Assembly: GCF_030408455.1 (NCBI RefSeq)
Contig: NZ_CP046977.1
Span: forward strand, 1,674,001-1,738,000
Length of the DNA stretch: 64,000 bases
Direction: 5' to 3'
DNA from: Corynebacterium atrinae
GTDB lineage: Bacteria; Actinomycetota; Actinomycetes; Mycobacteriales; Mycobacteriaceae
Shown here in pieces: positions 15,485-24,031 of this stretch (position 1 is its first letter; every line of letters begins with the position of its first letter). The position numbers and the translations under genes were made by a program. The notes below the pieces were generated by a model. The model searched no databases, was not told the DNA's origin, and saw only the letters and a list, made by a program, of their open reading frames with translations.

Positions 15485-16047
15485 AGGTCCAGCAACCCTT
15501 CGGGCGGGGTGATCACGATCGCTTCGTTGTCCAGATCCACGATCGGGACGATGGCGTGGACAAACGGGACCAGGGCCTGACCACCTTCGTCGAGCGCAAC
15601 CTCGAGCAGTCGCTGGGCGGGCCCGCGGACGACGCCGGTCACCTCGCCGATATCCACTGGCTCCGGCTGCGCACCCTCATAGGCCCGGGCGTTGGCCTCG
15701 TCCTCGGAGACGTCCCCAACGTTGAGAACCCGCAGCCCTACCAGCTCGTGGTCGTAGTAGGCGTCCTCATCATCATCCACAACCGGAGCGGCGAAAAAGC
15801 GGAGGCCCCGGAGAGTGTCGGCTTCGTTGCGCCCGGGAATCTCATCGAACGTGACCAGCAGGCGATTTTGATGGGGGCGCACCGACTTGACCGTGAGCGT
15901 CAGTGTCTTGCCCGTCTGCTTACCGGTGAGCACCTCTCCCACCGCGAAACGCCCCGCCGGATCGTCGGTCGTGGGGTCGACAACGAGCTCGCCTCGCACG
16001 CCGTGGGGTTTGATCACTCGGCCGATCTGTACGTCGTTCTCATTCAC
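15481..16047 (-). CDS. rimM: Ribosome maturation factor RimM
   Basis: RimM helps assemble the head of the 30S subunit. The N-terminal RimM barrel is recognisable from [23 protein letters not shown] and [15 protein letters not shown]. The C-terminal PRC-barrel contains [15 protein letters not shown] and [30 protein letters not shown]. The length of 188 residues is near the family norm, with a slightly longer acidic linker. It is the promoter-proximal gene of rimM-trmD-14227 and diverges from the cupin gene 34 nt away. Confidence 0.95.
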   Translation of the reverse strand: MNENDVQIGRVIKPHGVRGELVVDPTTDDPAGRFAVGEVLTGKQTGKTLTLTVKSVRPHQNRLLVTFDEIPGRNEADTLRGLRFFAAPVVDDDEDAYYDHELVGLRVLNVGDVSEDEANARAYEGAQPEPVDIGEVTGVVRGPAQRLLEVALDEGGQALVPFVHAIVPIVDLDNEAIVITPPEGLLDL

Positions 16048-16081
16048 GCCTTAGATCGTAGCCGGTAGTACCCTCGCGAAC

Positions 16082-16501
16082 ATGGCTGAGCATTCCGTTC
16101 CCACCAACTCCCCCGACACCTTCGGCGACGCTTCGGTGCACGATTCGACGGGCATGACTGTCTTATCGCTTATCGACGCCGCCCCGTCCCCCAAACCCGC
16201 ACGGCCCCGCCCTGCGGTGCAGCGTCTCCTTCAAGGAGACGGCGCCAACCTCATCGTCTTTAGCTTCGCTCCCGGCCAGGATCTCCCCGACCACCAGGCC
16301 GCCCACCCCATCACCGTGCAGTGCCTATCCGGCACCTTGGACTTCACCACTGGTGGGGAGATGGTGCGGCTGAAGCCGGGTATGGTCGTTCACCTGCGTG
16401 ATCACATCGTCCACCGCGTCGATTGCCCACCGGATGCTCCGGACGAATCCAACATTTTGCTGCTGACGATGCTCACGGGTGAACGACACCCCGACAGCTA
16501 A
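16082..16501 (+). CDS. Cupin-domain protein
   Basis: A 139-residue cytoplasmic protein whose C-terminal 90 residues form one cupin barrel. LIVFSFAPGQDLPDHQAAHPITVQCLSGTLDF carries the first motif, with histidines in DHQAAH, and LKPGMVVHLRDHIVHRVDCP forms the second, with H-x6-H-like metal ligands. Single-domain cupins of this sort include metal-binding enzymes and small-molecule sensors; the substrate cannot be inferred. Its TAA shares bases with the stop of the convergent mutase gene. Confidence 0.88.
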   Translation: MAEHSVPTNSPDTFGDASVHDSTGMTVLSLIDAAPSPKPARPRPAVQRLLQGDGANLIVFSFAPGQDLPDHQAAHPITVQCLSGTLDFTTGGEMVRLKPGMVVHLRDHIVHRVDCPPDAPDESNILLLTMLTGERHPDS

Positions 16502-18084
16502 ACGCCCAGCGCGACAGCCAGTTCGCGCTTGATCTCCTCCAGTCGGGCACGCCCTTCTTCGGGGGATTCGGCGATGACTTCGAGGTAGCACTTGAGCTTC
16601 GGCTCGGTGCCTGAGGGCCGTGCGATGACGCGGTCGGCGGCGTCGGTGAGGATTGCCAGGCCGGGCGTTCCGGGCAGTCCGAGGTAGCCGTCGGCCAGGT
16701 CGATGGTGCTGGTCACGGGCGATCCGGCGAACTGCTCCGGCGGGTTGGCAGCCAGTCGGCCTAGTGCCGCCGCGATGTCCGCTGGGTCTTCCATGCGGAT
16801 GGTCAGCGGCGCGGTGAGGTACCAGCCGTACACGTTGCCGATGTCGGCGAGGAATTCACCGAGATCGGTCCGGGCAGCGAGGTCGGCCACACGCAGGCAG
16901 GCGGTGATGCCGTCCTTGTCGCGGACGAACTCCGGGTCGGTGCAGTAGCCGAGGGCTTCCTCGTAGCCGTAGACCAGGCCCTCGGTGCGGGCGATCCACT
17001 TGAACCCGGTGAGGGTGGGCTGGAAGTTCAACCCGTGGTTCTCGGCGATGCGGGAGAGCAGTCGCGAGGACACGATGGAGCAGGCCAGGGTGCCGACGGC
17101 GTTTCTGCGAGCAGCGTCCTCGCCGAGGAGTCCACCGACTTGGTCGCCGGTGAGCTGCACCCAGCCATCGCCCTGCGGGATGGCGACGGAACAGCGGTCA
17201 GCATCCGGGTCGAGGGCAAGGATGAGGCGGGCTCCCTCGCGCTCCGCGGTGGCGATCGCCAGGTCCAGGGCGCCGGCCTCCTCCGGGTTGGGGAAGGCGA
17301 CGGTCGGGAAGTCGGGGTCCGGGGTGAACTGCTCGGCGACGGGGATAATGTTGATAAATCCCGCCCGCTGCAAAGCGGTGCGCAGGACCTCGCCGCCGAC
17401 TCCGTGCATGGCGGTGATGACGATGGGCATGTCGCGTTCCATGGTTGGGACCAGGGAGACGGCGCGCTCCAGGTAGGCGTCGAGGACGTCGACGTCCTGC
17501 ACGCCCTCGGTGCTCCGCGGAATCTCATCGGCCCATCCGGCAGCCGCGATCTCGGCGGCGATCTCCTTGTCGGCCGGGGAGACGAGCTGCACGCCGGCTT
17601 CGTTGTCGCTGTTGACAACCCGTCCGCCGAGGTAGACCTTGTAGCCATTGTCCTGGGGTGGGTTGTGGGAGGCGGTGACCATGACACCGGCATCGCAGTC
17701 GAGGTGACGCACAGCGAAGGCCGTGACCGGGGTCGGGAGCTGGGCCGGAAGGAGGAGTACCTCGCACCCGGCGGCAGCGAGCACCTCAGCGGTGGCGCGC
17801 TGGAAGTCGGACGAACGGTGGCGGGCATCGCAGCCCACGACGACGCGGGGGCGCGGGGTTTTGGACACTAGCCAAGCACCCAGCCCGGCGGAGGCGCGGG
17901 TGACTGTGGCCACGTTCATGGCCGATTCGCCACCGGCGATCGGGCCGCGCAGGCCCGCGGTGCCGAACTCCAACGGACCGGCGAAGCGGTCTGCGAGCTC
18001 GGGGGACGAGGCGTCGATAAGCTCTTTGATCTCGGCGCGGGTGATCGGGTCGGGATCGTGGGTCATCCAGTCGTTGGGATTCAC
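16498..18084 (-). CDS. Alpha-D-phosphohexomutase family enzyme, likely phosphopentomutase of the deo cluster
   Basis: The 528-residue protein has all landmarks of the PGM/PMM superfamily: catalytic S139 in [14 protein letters not shown], the metal loop DPDADRC, the sugar loop GYEEALGYC, and the C-terminal phosphate site [15 protein letters not shown]. Its length and GTAGLRG start resemble the PGM2 group, some members of which act as phosphopentomutases. It overlaps deoC by 4 nt and precedes no deoB-type gene, so I infer that it converts (deoxy)ribose-1-phosphate to the 5-phosphate here. Phosphoglucomutase or phosphomannomutase activity remains possible. Confidence 0.9.
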   Translation of the reverse strand: MNPNDWMTHDPDPITRAEIKELIDASSPELADRFAGPLEFGTAGLRGPIAGGESAMNVATVTRASAGLGAWLVSKTPRPRVVVGCDARHRSSDFQRATAEVLAAAGCEVLLLPAQLPTPVTAFAVRHLDCDAGVMVTASHNPPQDNGYKVYLGGRVVNSDNEAGVQLVSPADKEIAAEIAAAGWADEIPRSTEGVQDVDVLDAYLERAVSLVPTMERDMPIVITAMHGVGGEVLRTALQRAGFINIIPVAEQFTPDPDFPTVAFPNPEEAGALDLAIATAEREGARLILALDPDADRCSVAIPQGDGWVQLTGDQVGGLLGEDAARRNAVGTLACSIVSSRLLSRIAENHGLNFQPTLTGFKWIARTEGLVYGYEEALGYCTDPEFVRDKDGITACLRVADLAARTDLGEFLADIGNVYGWYLTAPLTIRMEDPADIAAALGRLAANPPEQFAGSPVTSTIDLADGYLGLPGTPGLAILTDAADRVIARPSGTEPKLKCYLEVIAESPEEGRARLEEIKRELAVALGV

Positions 18085-18728
18085 TTCAGGCCTTCCAAAA
18101 CGTCAGCGCTGGACGAGCAGCCCAGGCGGGTGGCACCGGCGGCCAGCATGGCCAGCGCGGTTTCGGTATCGCGGATGCCGCCGGAGGCCTTGATGCCCAG
18201 GCGACCGCCGACAGCAGCATTCATCAGTTCAATGGCGTGCACGGAAGCACCACCGGCCGGGTGGAATCCGGTGGAGGTTTTCACGAAGTCGGCTCCGGCG
18301 CGCTCGGCGGCGAGGCAACACTGGGTGACCTGCTCATCCGTGAGTGCCGCGGTCTCGAGGATGACCTTGAGCAAGGTGGTGGGGATAGCCTCGCGGACGG
18401 CGCGGATGTCGGCCTCGACGGCGTCGAAATCATCTTGGACGGCGTTGGCGAGGTTGATCACCATGTCTACCTCGTCAGCACCCTGTTCAGCAGAAAGAGC
18501 GGCCTCGGCGGCCTTGATCTCCGAGTGCACAGCACCCGAAGGGAAGCCGCAGACGGTGGCGACCTTGACGTCCTCCGGCGTGGTCACCGGCAGCATGGAC
18601 GGTGATACGCAGATGGAGTAGGTGTGCAGGGCGGCGGCCTCGTCGATGAGTGCGGCGACCTGGGCCGGGGTGGCTTCCGGCTTGAGCAAAGTGTGATCGA
18701 TGGTGTGGGCGAGTTCGGTACGGTTCAT
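18081..18728 (-). CDS. deoC: Deoxyribose-phosphate aldolase
   Basis: DeoC splits deoxyribose-5-phosphate into acetaldehyde and glyceraldehyde-3-phosphate. The class I aldolase residues are visible: Schiff-base lysine K150 in [11 protein letters not shown], second lysine K180 in GIKASGGIR, and an acidic DEVDMVIN segment. The start I use, [18 protein letters not shown], has AAGGAAC 8 nt upstream and gives a normal 215 residues; a longer frame adds an unrelated 21 residues. It lies between deoA and the mutase, in metabolic order. Confidence 0.95.
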   Translation of the reverse strand: MNRTELAHTIDHTLLKPEATPAQVAALIDEAAALHTYSICVSPSMLPVTTPEDVKVATVCGFPSGAVHSEIKAAEAALSAEQGADEVDMVINLANAVQDDFDAVEADIRAVREAIPTTLLKVILETAALTDEQVTQCCLAAERAGADFVKTSTGFHPAGGASVHAIELMNAAVGGRLGIKASGGIRDTETALAMLAAGATRLGCSSSADVLEGLK

Positions 18729-18738
18729 AGTGTTCCTT

Positions 18739-20025
18739 TTAGATAATGCGGTCATGAATAAGGGTGCGCGGGGCGGGGGACTCATCCCCAATGCTCACAC
18801 CGTGATTGATGGATTCGAGGGCGCGCTCGAATCGCTCCGGGGTTTCGGTGTGGAGGGTGAGGATCTTCTGCCCCTTGGTCACCTTCTCCCCCAGCCCGGC
18901 GTGGATCTCAATGCCGGCGCTGAGCTGCACGGGGTCTTCCTTGCGGGCACGCCCGGCCCCGAGGCGCCACGATCCCACGCCCAAGGACAGGGCTTCCAGC
19001 TCGGTGACGTAGCCATCACGCTCAGCGAGGACATCGTGGGTGTGCGGAGCCACGGGCAGCGGGGCATCCGGGTCACCGCCTTGGGCGCGGATCATCTTCT
19101 TCCACGAATCCATGGCGCGACCATCCTTGAGCGCCTCCTCGACGTCCGCGTCCGGGATGCCTGCCAGTTCCAGCATGTTGCGGGCCAGCTCGCAAGTCAG
19201 CTCGATGATGTCGGCGGGCCCACCACCAGCGAGCACCTCCACCGACTCGCGTACTTCGAGGGAATTGCCAATGCACCGGCCGAGCGGGGTGTTCATGTCG
19301 GTCAGCAGAGCGCGAGTGTTCACGCCCGCGTCGGTGCCGAGGTCGACCATCGTGCGGGCGAGTTCGCGGGCAGCGTCAAGATCCTTCATAAACGCGCCGG
19401 AGCCGACCTTGACGTCAAGAACCAGTGAGGACGTTCCCTCCGCGATCTTCTTCGACATGATCGAGCTGGCGATGAGGGGGATGGAATCCACCGTGGACGT
19501 GATGTCGCGGAGGGCATAGAGCTTCTTATCTGCCGGTGCCAGGCCCGCTCCGGCGGCAGCGACCACGGCCCCGGAATCCTCGAGGATCTCCATGAGCCGT
19601 TCGTTACTCACGTCCGCCTTCCACCCCGGGATGGCCTCCAATTTGTCCAGCGTGCCACCGGTGTGACCAAGGCCTCGGCCGGACAGCTGCGGGACGGCCA
19701 CTCCAAAAGAGGAGACGAGCGGACCGAGCGGGAGGGTGATCTTATCCCCCACTCCGCCGGTCGAATGTTTGTCGGTGGTCGGCTTGGACAGAGATTCAAA
19801 GCTCATGGTCTCGCCGGAATCGATCATCGCTTGGGTCCAGTGCGCGATCTCGGTTCGGTTCATTCCCCGCAGGAAGATGGCCATATTGAGCGCGGCCATC
19901 TGTTCATCGCCAACAATGCCACGGGTGTAGGCATCGATGATCCAATTGATCTGCTCAGGGGATAATTCTCCGCCATCTCGCTTGGTCCGAATGACGTCTA
20001 CGGCGTCAAAAGACTCGGTGGTCAC
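18739..20025 (-). CDS. deoA: Thymidine / pyrimidine-nucleoside phosphorylase
   Basis: The 428-residue enzyme cleaves thymidine or other pyrimidine nucleosides with phosphate. The signature [20 protein letters not shown] and the phosphate loop [10 protein letters not shown] are present, and the C-terminal domain has the usual barrel-sandwich sequence [26 protein letters not shown]. It is the first gene of the minus-strand deoA-deoC-mutase operon and faces cdd-nupC across a 149-bp control region. Confidence 0.95.
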   Translation of the reverse strand: MTTESFDAVDVIRTKRDGGELSPEQINWIIDAYTRGIVGDEQMAALNMAIFLRGMNRTEIAHWTQAMIDSGETMSFESLSKPTTDKHSTGGVGDKITLPLGPLVSSFGVAVPQLSGRGLGHTGGTLDKLEAIPGWKADVSNERLMEILEDSGAVVAAAGAGLAPADKKLYALRDITSTVDSIPLIASSIMSKKIAEGTSSLVLDVKVGSGAFMKDLDAARELARTMVDLGTDAGVNTRALLTDMNTPLGRCIGNSLEVRESVEVLAGGGPADIIELTCELARNMLELAGIPDADVEEALKDGRAMDSWKKMIRAQGGDPDAPLPVAPHTHDVLAERDGYVTELEALSLGVGSWRLGAGRARKEDPVQLSAGIEIHAGLGEKVTKGQKILTLHTETPERFERALESINHGVSIGDESPAPRTLIHDRII

Positions 20026-20101
20026 TGTGCACTCCTCGGTACGGGACGAATTTTGTGACTCTGACTACTTGCGTAGCCCGCTATGACCCGATTATCATCG
20101 T

Positions 20102-20146
20102 TTCTAGAACAATTGTCAACCTATTATTTTTCTTTTGTTCGATTCA
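20102..20146. promoter_or_regulatory. Candidate operator pair in the deoA/cdd divergent region
   Basis: TTCTAGAACAATTGTC (20102-20117) contains the palindrome ACAATTGT, and an inverted partial copy, TTGTTCGATTCA, lies at 20135-20146. The AT-rich patch between them is unlike the surrounding sequence. This would suit a tetrameric SorC-type regulator such as the one encoded at 21860, but the assignment is a guess from position and symmetry. Confidence 0.35.
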
Positions 20147-20174
20147 TGGTTGCCCTGCAGAAAGGACCCCGGCC

Positions 20175-20582
20175 ATGACCCAACCTAGCGATACCGAGCT
20201 TCTCCAGGCAGCCCGAGACGCCGCCGCCCGCGCCTACGCTCCATATAGTTCTTTCCCCGTCGGCGCCGCCCTGATCAGCGAAGATGGCACCATCTACACC
20301 GGCTGCAACGTCGAAAACGCCGCCTACGGCGAAACAATCTGCGCCGAACGAAACGCCGTGACCACCATGATCGCCGCGGGCTCGCTACCCCGCTTGTCGA
20401 CGGTCGCGGTGGTCGGCCTCAAGGCCGCCCCCTGCTGGCCCTGCGGCGCCTGCCGCCAGGTCTTGAGGGAATTCCACTGTGAACGCGTCATCGTCGAGGA
20501 CTCCGACGGCAACCCCGTGTCCCTCACGTTCGACGAACTCCTGCCGAACTCCTTCGGCCCCGACGCCCTCGAAGGGAAGTAA
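20175..20582 (+). CDS. cdd: Cytidine deaminase
   Basis: Cdd converts cytidine and deoxycytidine to uridine forms, feeding DeoA. From the ATG at 20175, preceded by GAAAGGACC, the protein has 135 residues, normal for the tetrameric class. The zinc and proton-relay motif is CNVENAAYGETICAERNA with E in the active site, and the other zinc cysteines lie in PCWPCGACRQV. An in-frame upstream extension lacks homology. It is the first plus-strand gene of the regulon, 6 nt ahead of nupC. Confidence 0.95.
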   Translation: MTQPSDTELLQAARDAAARAYAPYSSFPVGAALISEDGTIYTGCNVENAAYGETICAERNAVTTMIAAGSLPRLSTVAVVGLKAAPCWPCGACRQVLREFHCERVIVEDSDGNPVSLTFDELLPNSFGPDALEGK

Positions 20583-20588
20583 TCCACC

Positions 20589-21803
20589 ATGGATCGTTTC
20601 CAAGGACTCATTGGCATCGCGCTGATCTTCGCGGTGGTCATCCTCTTGTCTTCCAACCGCAAAAAGATCAACTGGCGTACCCTCGGCGTCGGCCTCGCGA
20701 TGCAGGTCATCTTCGCCCTCCTCGTCCTCAAATGGGAGCCCGGATTCGCCGCCCTCAAGTGGACCGCCGATGGCATCCAGAAGCTCATCGACTTCACCGC
20801 CGAAGGCACCTCCTTCGTCTTCGGCCCCCTCTTCGGCGAGAACATCGGCTTCGTCTTTGCCCTCAACGTCCTCCCCGTCATCATCTTCCTCGGCGCCATC
20901 ATCGGAGCGCTGTACTACCTGCGCATCCTGCAATGGTTCGTCGAGATCGTCGGCACGGCACTGAACAAACTGCTGGGCACCTCCAAAGTCGAATCGGTGT
21001 GGGCCTCCACGGTCATCTTCCTCGGACAATCCGAGGCACCTTTGGTCATCCGCCCGTGGCTGCCCAAACTCACCCGCTCCGAGCTCTTTGCCTGCATGAC
21101 CGGTGGCTTCGCCTCCGTCGCAGGCTCCACCCTCATCGGCTACTCCCTGCTCGGAGCTCCGCTGCCCTTCCTCCTCGCCGCCTCCGTCATGAACGCCCCC
21201 GGCTCCCTCATCATGGCCAAAGCCCTCATCCCAGAGACCGAGGAATCCGTCGCCTCTGCCGACGTTCGCAACATCCGCGACGAAGAGAACAAAAACATTA
21301 TCGACGCCCTCGGCTCCGGCGCCATGGCCGGTGGCCGCATCGCCGTCACCGTCGGCTGTATGCTCATCGCCTTCGTTGCCCTCATTGCCATGCTCTCGGC
21401 CATGCTCGGCGGCATCGGTAACATCTTCGGCCAAGAAGGTTGGTCCCTCGAAGGCCTCTTCGGCATCATCTTCTCCCCACTCGCCTGGGCACTGGGCGTG
21501 CCGTGGGAAGAGGCCAGCCTTGTCGGTAACTTCATCGGACAAAAGACGATCATCAACGAGTTCGTCGGCTACACGTCCTTCTCCGAATACGTCGACGTGC
21601 TCAGCCCGAAGGCCATCATGATCACCACCTTCGCCCTGGCTGGCTTCGCCAACTTCTCCTCCATCGCCATCCAGATCGGCGCCTTCGGTGCCCTCGCTCC
21701 CGAACGCCGATCCGACGTCGCCCAACTAGGCCTCAAGGCCCTGTTCGCCGGCTTCTGCACCAACATGCTCAACGCTGCGATTGTCGGTGTGGTAGCGCTT
21801 TAG
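20589..21803 (+). CDS. nupC: Concentrative nucleoside transporter (CNT/NupC family)
   Basis: A 404-residue membrane transporter that should import nucleosides with cations. Family marks are GQSEAPLVIRPWLPKLTRSELFACMTGGFASVAGS in the substrate core and KTIINEFVGY near the second re-entrant loop. About nine to ten hydrophobic segments are visible. Coupled with cdd, and facing deoA-deoC, it completes an uptake-to-catabolism unit. Confidence 0.95.
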   Translation: MDRFQGLIGIALIFAVVILLSSNRKKINWRTLGVGLAMQVIFALLVLKWEPGFAALKWTADGIQKLIDFTAEGTSFVFGPLFGENIGFVFALNVLPVIIFLGAIIGALYYLRILQWFVEIVGTALNKLLGTSKVESVWASTVIFLGQSEAPLVIRPWLPKLTRSELFACMTGGFASVAGSTLIGYSLLGAPLPFLLAASVMNAPGSLIMAKALIPETEESVASADVRNIRDEENKNIIDALGSGAMAGGRIAVTVGCMLIAFVALIAMLSAMLGGIGNIFGQEGWSLEGLFGIIFSPLAWALGVPWEEASLVGNFIGQKTIINEFVGYTSFSEYVDVLSPKAIMITTFALAGFANFSSIAIQIGAFGALAPERRSDVAQLGLKALFAGFCTNMLNAAIVGVVAL

Positions 21804-21819
21804 TTAAACCCCAAGAATG

Positions 21820-21853
21820 AAGCCCTTGACGTCCGTGCGGACGTCAAGGGCTT
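21820..21853. terminator. Bidirectional terminator between nupC and deoR
   Basis: A perfect 15-bp stem, AAGCCCTTGACGTCC paired with its complement around the loop GTGC, ends in TTTT on the plus strand and is preceded by A-rich sequence. It lies between the convergent nupC and regulator genes and can serve both. Confidence 0.92.
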
Positions 21854-21859
21854 TTCCCA

Positions 21860-22801
21860 TTAACCCAGGATCTGAGCGGCAACTACCGAGTCAACGACGA
21901 GGTGGGTGGCTAAGCCCATGCGCAGCGCCGTCTCAATGGCGTCCGCCTTCTCCTGCCCACCTGCCACGAGGATCCGGGTGGGACGGGTCGAAAGCTCCTT
22001 CAAGGTGATGCCCACGGTGCGCTCGTCAACGGAGGGCAACGCGATCTCCCCGTCGCGGGTAAAGAAACGGGAGCAAGCGTCCCCCACCGCCTTTTCGACG
22101 AGGGTTTCGGTCTCTTTCTCGCTGAGGTAGCCCATGGTGAGTGGGAGGGACTCCTTTGTGGTGGCACCAACGGTAAAGATCACCACGTCTGTGCGTCGTC
22201 CCAGCTCCAACAAGTGCGCAATGTGGCGATCTTGCTCGACGATCCGCTTGGCTTCGGCGTTGTCAAAAATGACCGGTAGCGGCAGCGTGCGGGCGTAGGC
22301 GTCGAAAGCTTGGCAGAAGAGATTGATAGTTTCAATGTCATTGGTCGACGACTGGGTGTAGCTCAGTCCTCCCTTGAGTTGGACAATTTCCACCCCGCGG
22401 TGGGTGTGGTGACTCAACGACTTAGCCACTGAATACATGGTGTTGCCCCAGGAAACGCCCACCAGCTGGCCATCCTGGACATGCTCGGAGAGTACCGCGG
22501 CACCCATCCGTCCGAGCTCTCGAAGAAGCTCCTCTTCCCGCTGGCGCGCTGCCTGGACAACACGGACCTCAACAAGACCCCTAGAGGAATACTTTTCGAC
22601 GAGTCGCTGGGCTATCTCCCCGCCCATTTCGCGTGGATCGCGCACTTCGATGGTAACGAATCCCCTTTGTCGCGCGTGCTGCAGGAGCTTGGCTGCGGTA
22701 GGCCGGGAAACCCCAAGTTCGGCGGCTACTTCTGCCTGACTCAGCTCGGATTCGTAGTAGAGCTTTGCCGCTCTTAGGGCCTGCTCATCTCTACTATCCA
22801 T
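21860..22801 (-). CDS. deoR: SorC-family transcriptional regulator, probable deo regulator
   Basis: The 313-residue protein has an N-terminal helix-turn-helix, YYESELSQAEVAAELGVSRPTAAKLLQHARQRGFV, and a C-terminal sugar-phosphate-binding domain with VGVSWGNTMYSVAKSL and KGGLSYTQSSTNDIETI. This is the architecture of SorC/DeoR regulators such as B. subtilis DeoR, which responds to deoxyribose phosphate. Its position at the end of the deo cluster suggests that it represses deoA-deoC and cdd-nupC. It is unrelated to E. coli DeoR in fold. Confidence 0.88.
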   Translation of the reverse strand: MDSRDEQALRAAKLYYESELSQAEVAAELGVSRPTAAKLLQHARQRGFVTIEVRDPREMGGEIAQRLVEKYSSRGLVEVRVVQAARQREEELLRELGRMGAAVLSEHVQDGQLVGVSWGNTMYSVAKSLSHHTHRGVEIVQLKGGLSYTQSSTNDIETINLFCQAFDAYARTLPLPVIFDNAEAKRIVEQDRHIAHLLELGRRTDVVIFTVGATTKESLPLTMGYLSEKETETLVEKAVGDACSRFFTRDGEIALPSVDERTVGITLKELSTRPTRILVAGGQEKADAIETALRMGLATHLVVDSVVAAQILG

Positions 22802-23168
22802 GGCTAAAACTCTATCAGTGCGCGCTCGGTGCTTCTGCGCTGGGCCACGCCACGGGATAAGGGAAAAATGTGTTGGGAGTCGGTCCTCACTTCACCATCT
22901 GACCAGCGCTAAGGACGCTGTCCTATGGTTTTCACGACCCACACCGGTCGACATGCCACCGGGCCGGGACCGAACCCCAGCACATGATGCCCCAAGGAGT
23001 GCCCAAAAACCGCACTTCCTAACAACTCCGGGGTCAATCCCCCTCCCAAACCCTATGAGTTGTTAGGAAGTGCCGGTTTCGCCGACTCAGCAGGCTTGAA
23101 GGGTCAAGGGATTCGACATGTTGGAGTTGGAGAAGGTCCCAACATGTTCTTGCCCCTTCGCGCGAAAA
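22802..23168. other. Gene-free stretch holding a palindromic repeat
   Basis: About 370 bp between the regulator start and the rpsP terminator hold the 74-bp hairpin repeat (23007-23079) and otherwise no plausible gene. Short frames exist on both strands but lack ribosome binding sites. Confidence 0.55.
23007..23079. repeat. Palindromic hairpin repeat, family B, copy 1
   Basis: The arms 23007-23028 and 23057-23079 are inverted copies built on CGCACTTCCTAACAACTC, with one extra base in the right arm, and enclose a 28-nt loop with an inner GGGG-TCAAT-CCCC hairpin. Related copies are at 37834-37907 and 47726-47800. All lie between genes. Confidence 0.85.
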
Positions 23169-23193
23169 ATCCCCCTGCCATAGGCAAGGGGAT
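23169..23193 (-). terminator. Rho-independent terminator of rpsP
   Basis: ATCCCCCTGCC pairs with GGCAAGGGGAT (one mismatch) around ATA, 24 nt past the rpsP stop. On the minus strand the stem is followed by a TTTTT run. Confidence 0.85.
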
Positions 23194-23216
23194 GATCGTG
23201 GAAAATGGAGGCAGAT

Positions 23217-23747
23217 TTACTCTGCGGTCTCCTCAGCGGCCTCTTCAGCAACTTCTTCAGCCTCAACAGCTGCAGCAGCCTCAGCGGCGGCGGCTTCCTC
23301 GGCAGCAGCCTTCTCAGCTGCTTCCTTCTCTGCCTGAGCCTTGGCCTCGGCCTCTTCCTTGGCCTTCTTCTTCTTTTCGGTCACGGCCTCGAGGGACGGA
23401 CCATCGTTAGCCTCGGCCAGGGCCTGGTTGAACAGGTCCAGCTTGGAGGGCTTGGGCTCTGCCACGCGCAGGGTGCCCTCGGCGCCGCTGATGCCCTTGA
23501 ACTTCTGCCAGTCACCGGTGACCTTCAGCAGAGCGAGAACCGGCTCGGTCGGCTGGGCGCCGACGGAGAGCCAGTGCTGAGCGCGCTCGGAATCGATCTG
23601 GATGATGGAGGGGTCCTGCTTGGGCTCGTAGATACCGATGTTCTCGATAACCTTGCCGTCGCGGCGGGTGCGGGCGTCGGCGATGACCACGCGGTAGTGC
23701 GGGGTACGGATCTTGCCGAGGCGCTGAAGCTTAATCTTGACAGCCAT
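23217..23747 (-). CDS. rpsP: 30S ribosomal protein S16 with long charged C-terminal tail
   Basis: Residues 1-85 are classical S16: [42 protein letters not shown] and [22 protein letters not shown]16 is needed for 30S assembly. The protein continues to 176 residues, about twice the E. coli length, with a linker and a 55-residue tail made nearly only of Ala, Glu and Lys from [15 protein letters not shown] onward, probably a solvent-exposed helix. Such tails occur in actinobacterial S16. It is separated from rimM-trmD by the deo cluster and has its own terminator. Confidence 0.96.
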   Translation of the reverse strand: MAVKIKLQRLGKIRTPHYRVVIADARTRRDGKVIENIGIYEPKQDPSIIQIDSERAQHWLSVGAQPTEPVLALLKVTGDWQKFKGISGAEGTLRVAEPKPSKLDLFNQALAEANDGPSLEAVTEKKKKAKEEAEAKAQAEKEAAEKAAAEEAAAAEAAAAVEAEEVAEEAAEETAE

Positions 23748-24031
23748 GATGGCTCCTTTAAGTCACTGGGCAGTTCAGTCACCCGCCAACTGCCGGCGGG
23801 CCGGTTCAACCCTTGGATTCACCTGCGTGTGACGTGTCCGGTTGACCGTGGTCAAGGGCGGCGCTACGCAGGAACTCGGACAACTATACCGGGTCCGCCA
23901 CCCGATCAGAAATCCCCAAAGATTGAGGTGTCAACGTACAGGTCAAGTCGGCACACGTCTGCGGGACGAACGACAAACATGGAGGTGGGGACGGCGTCGA
24001 TAAGCAGCGGACTCGCTGATCAGGCGGAAAG

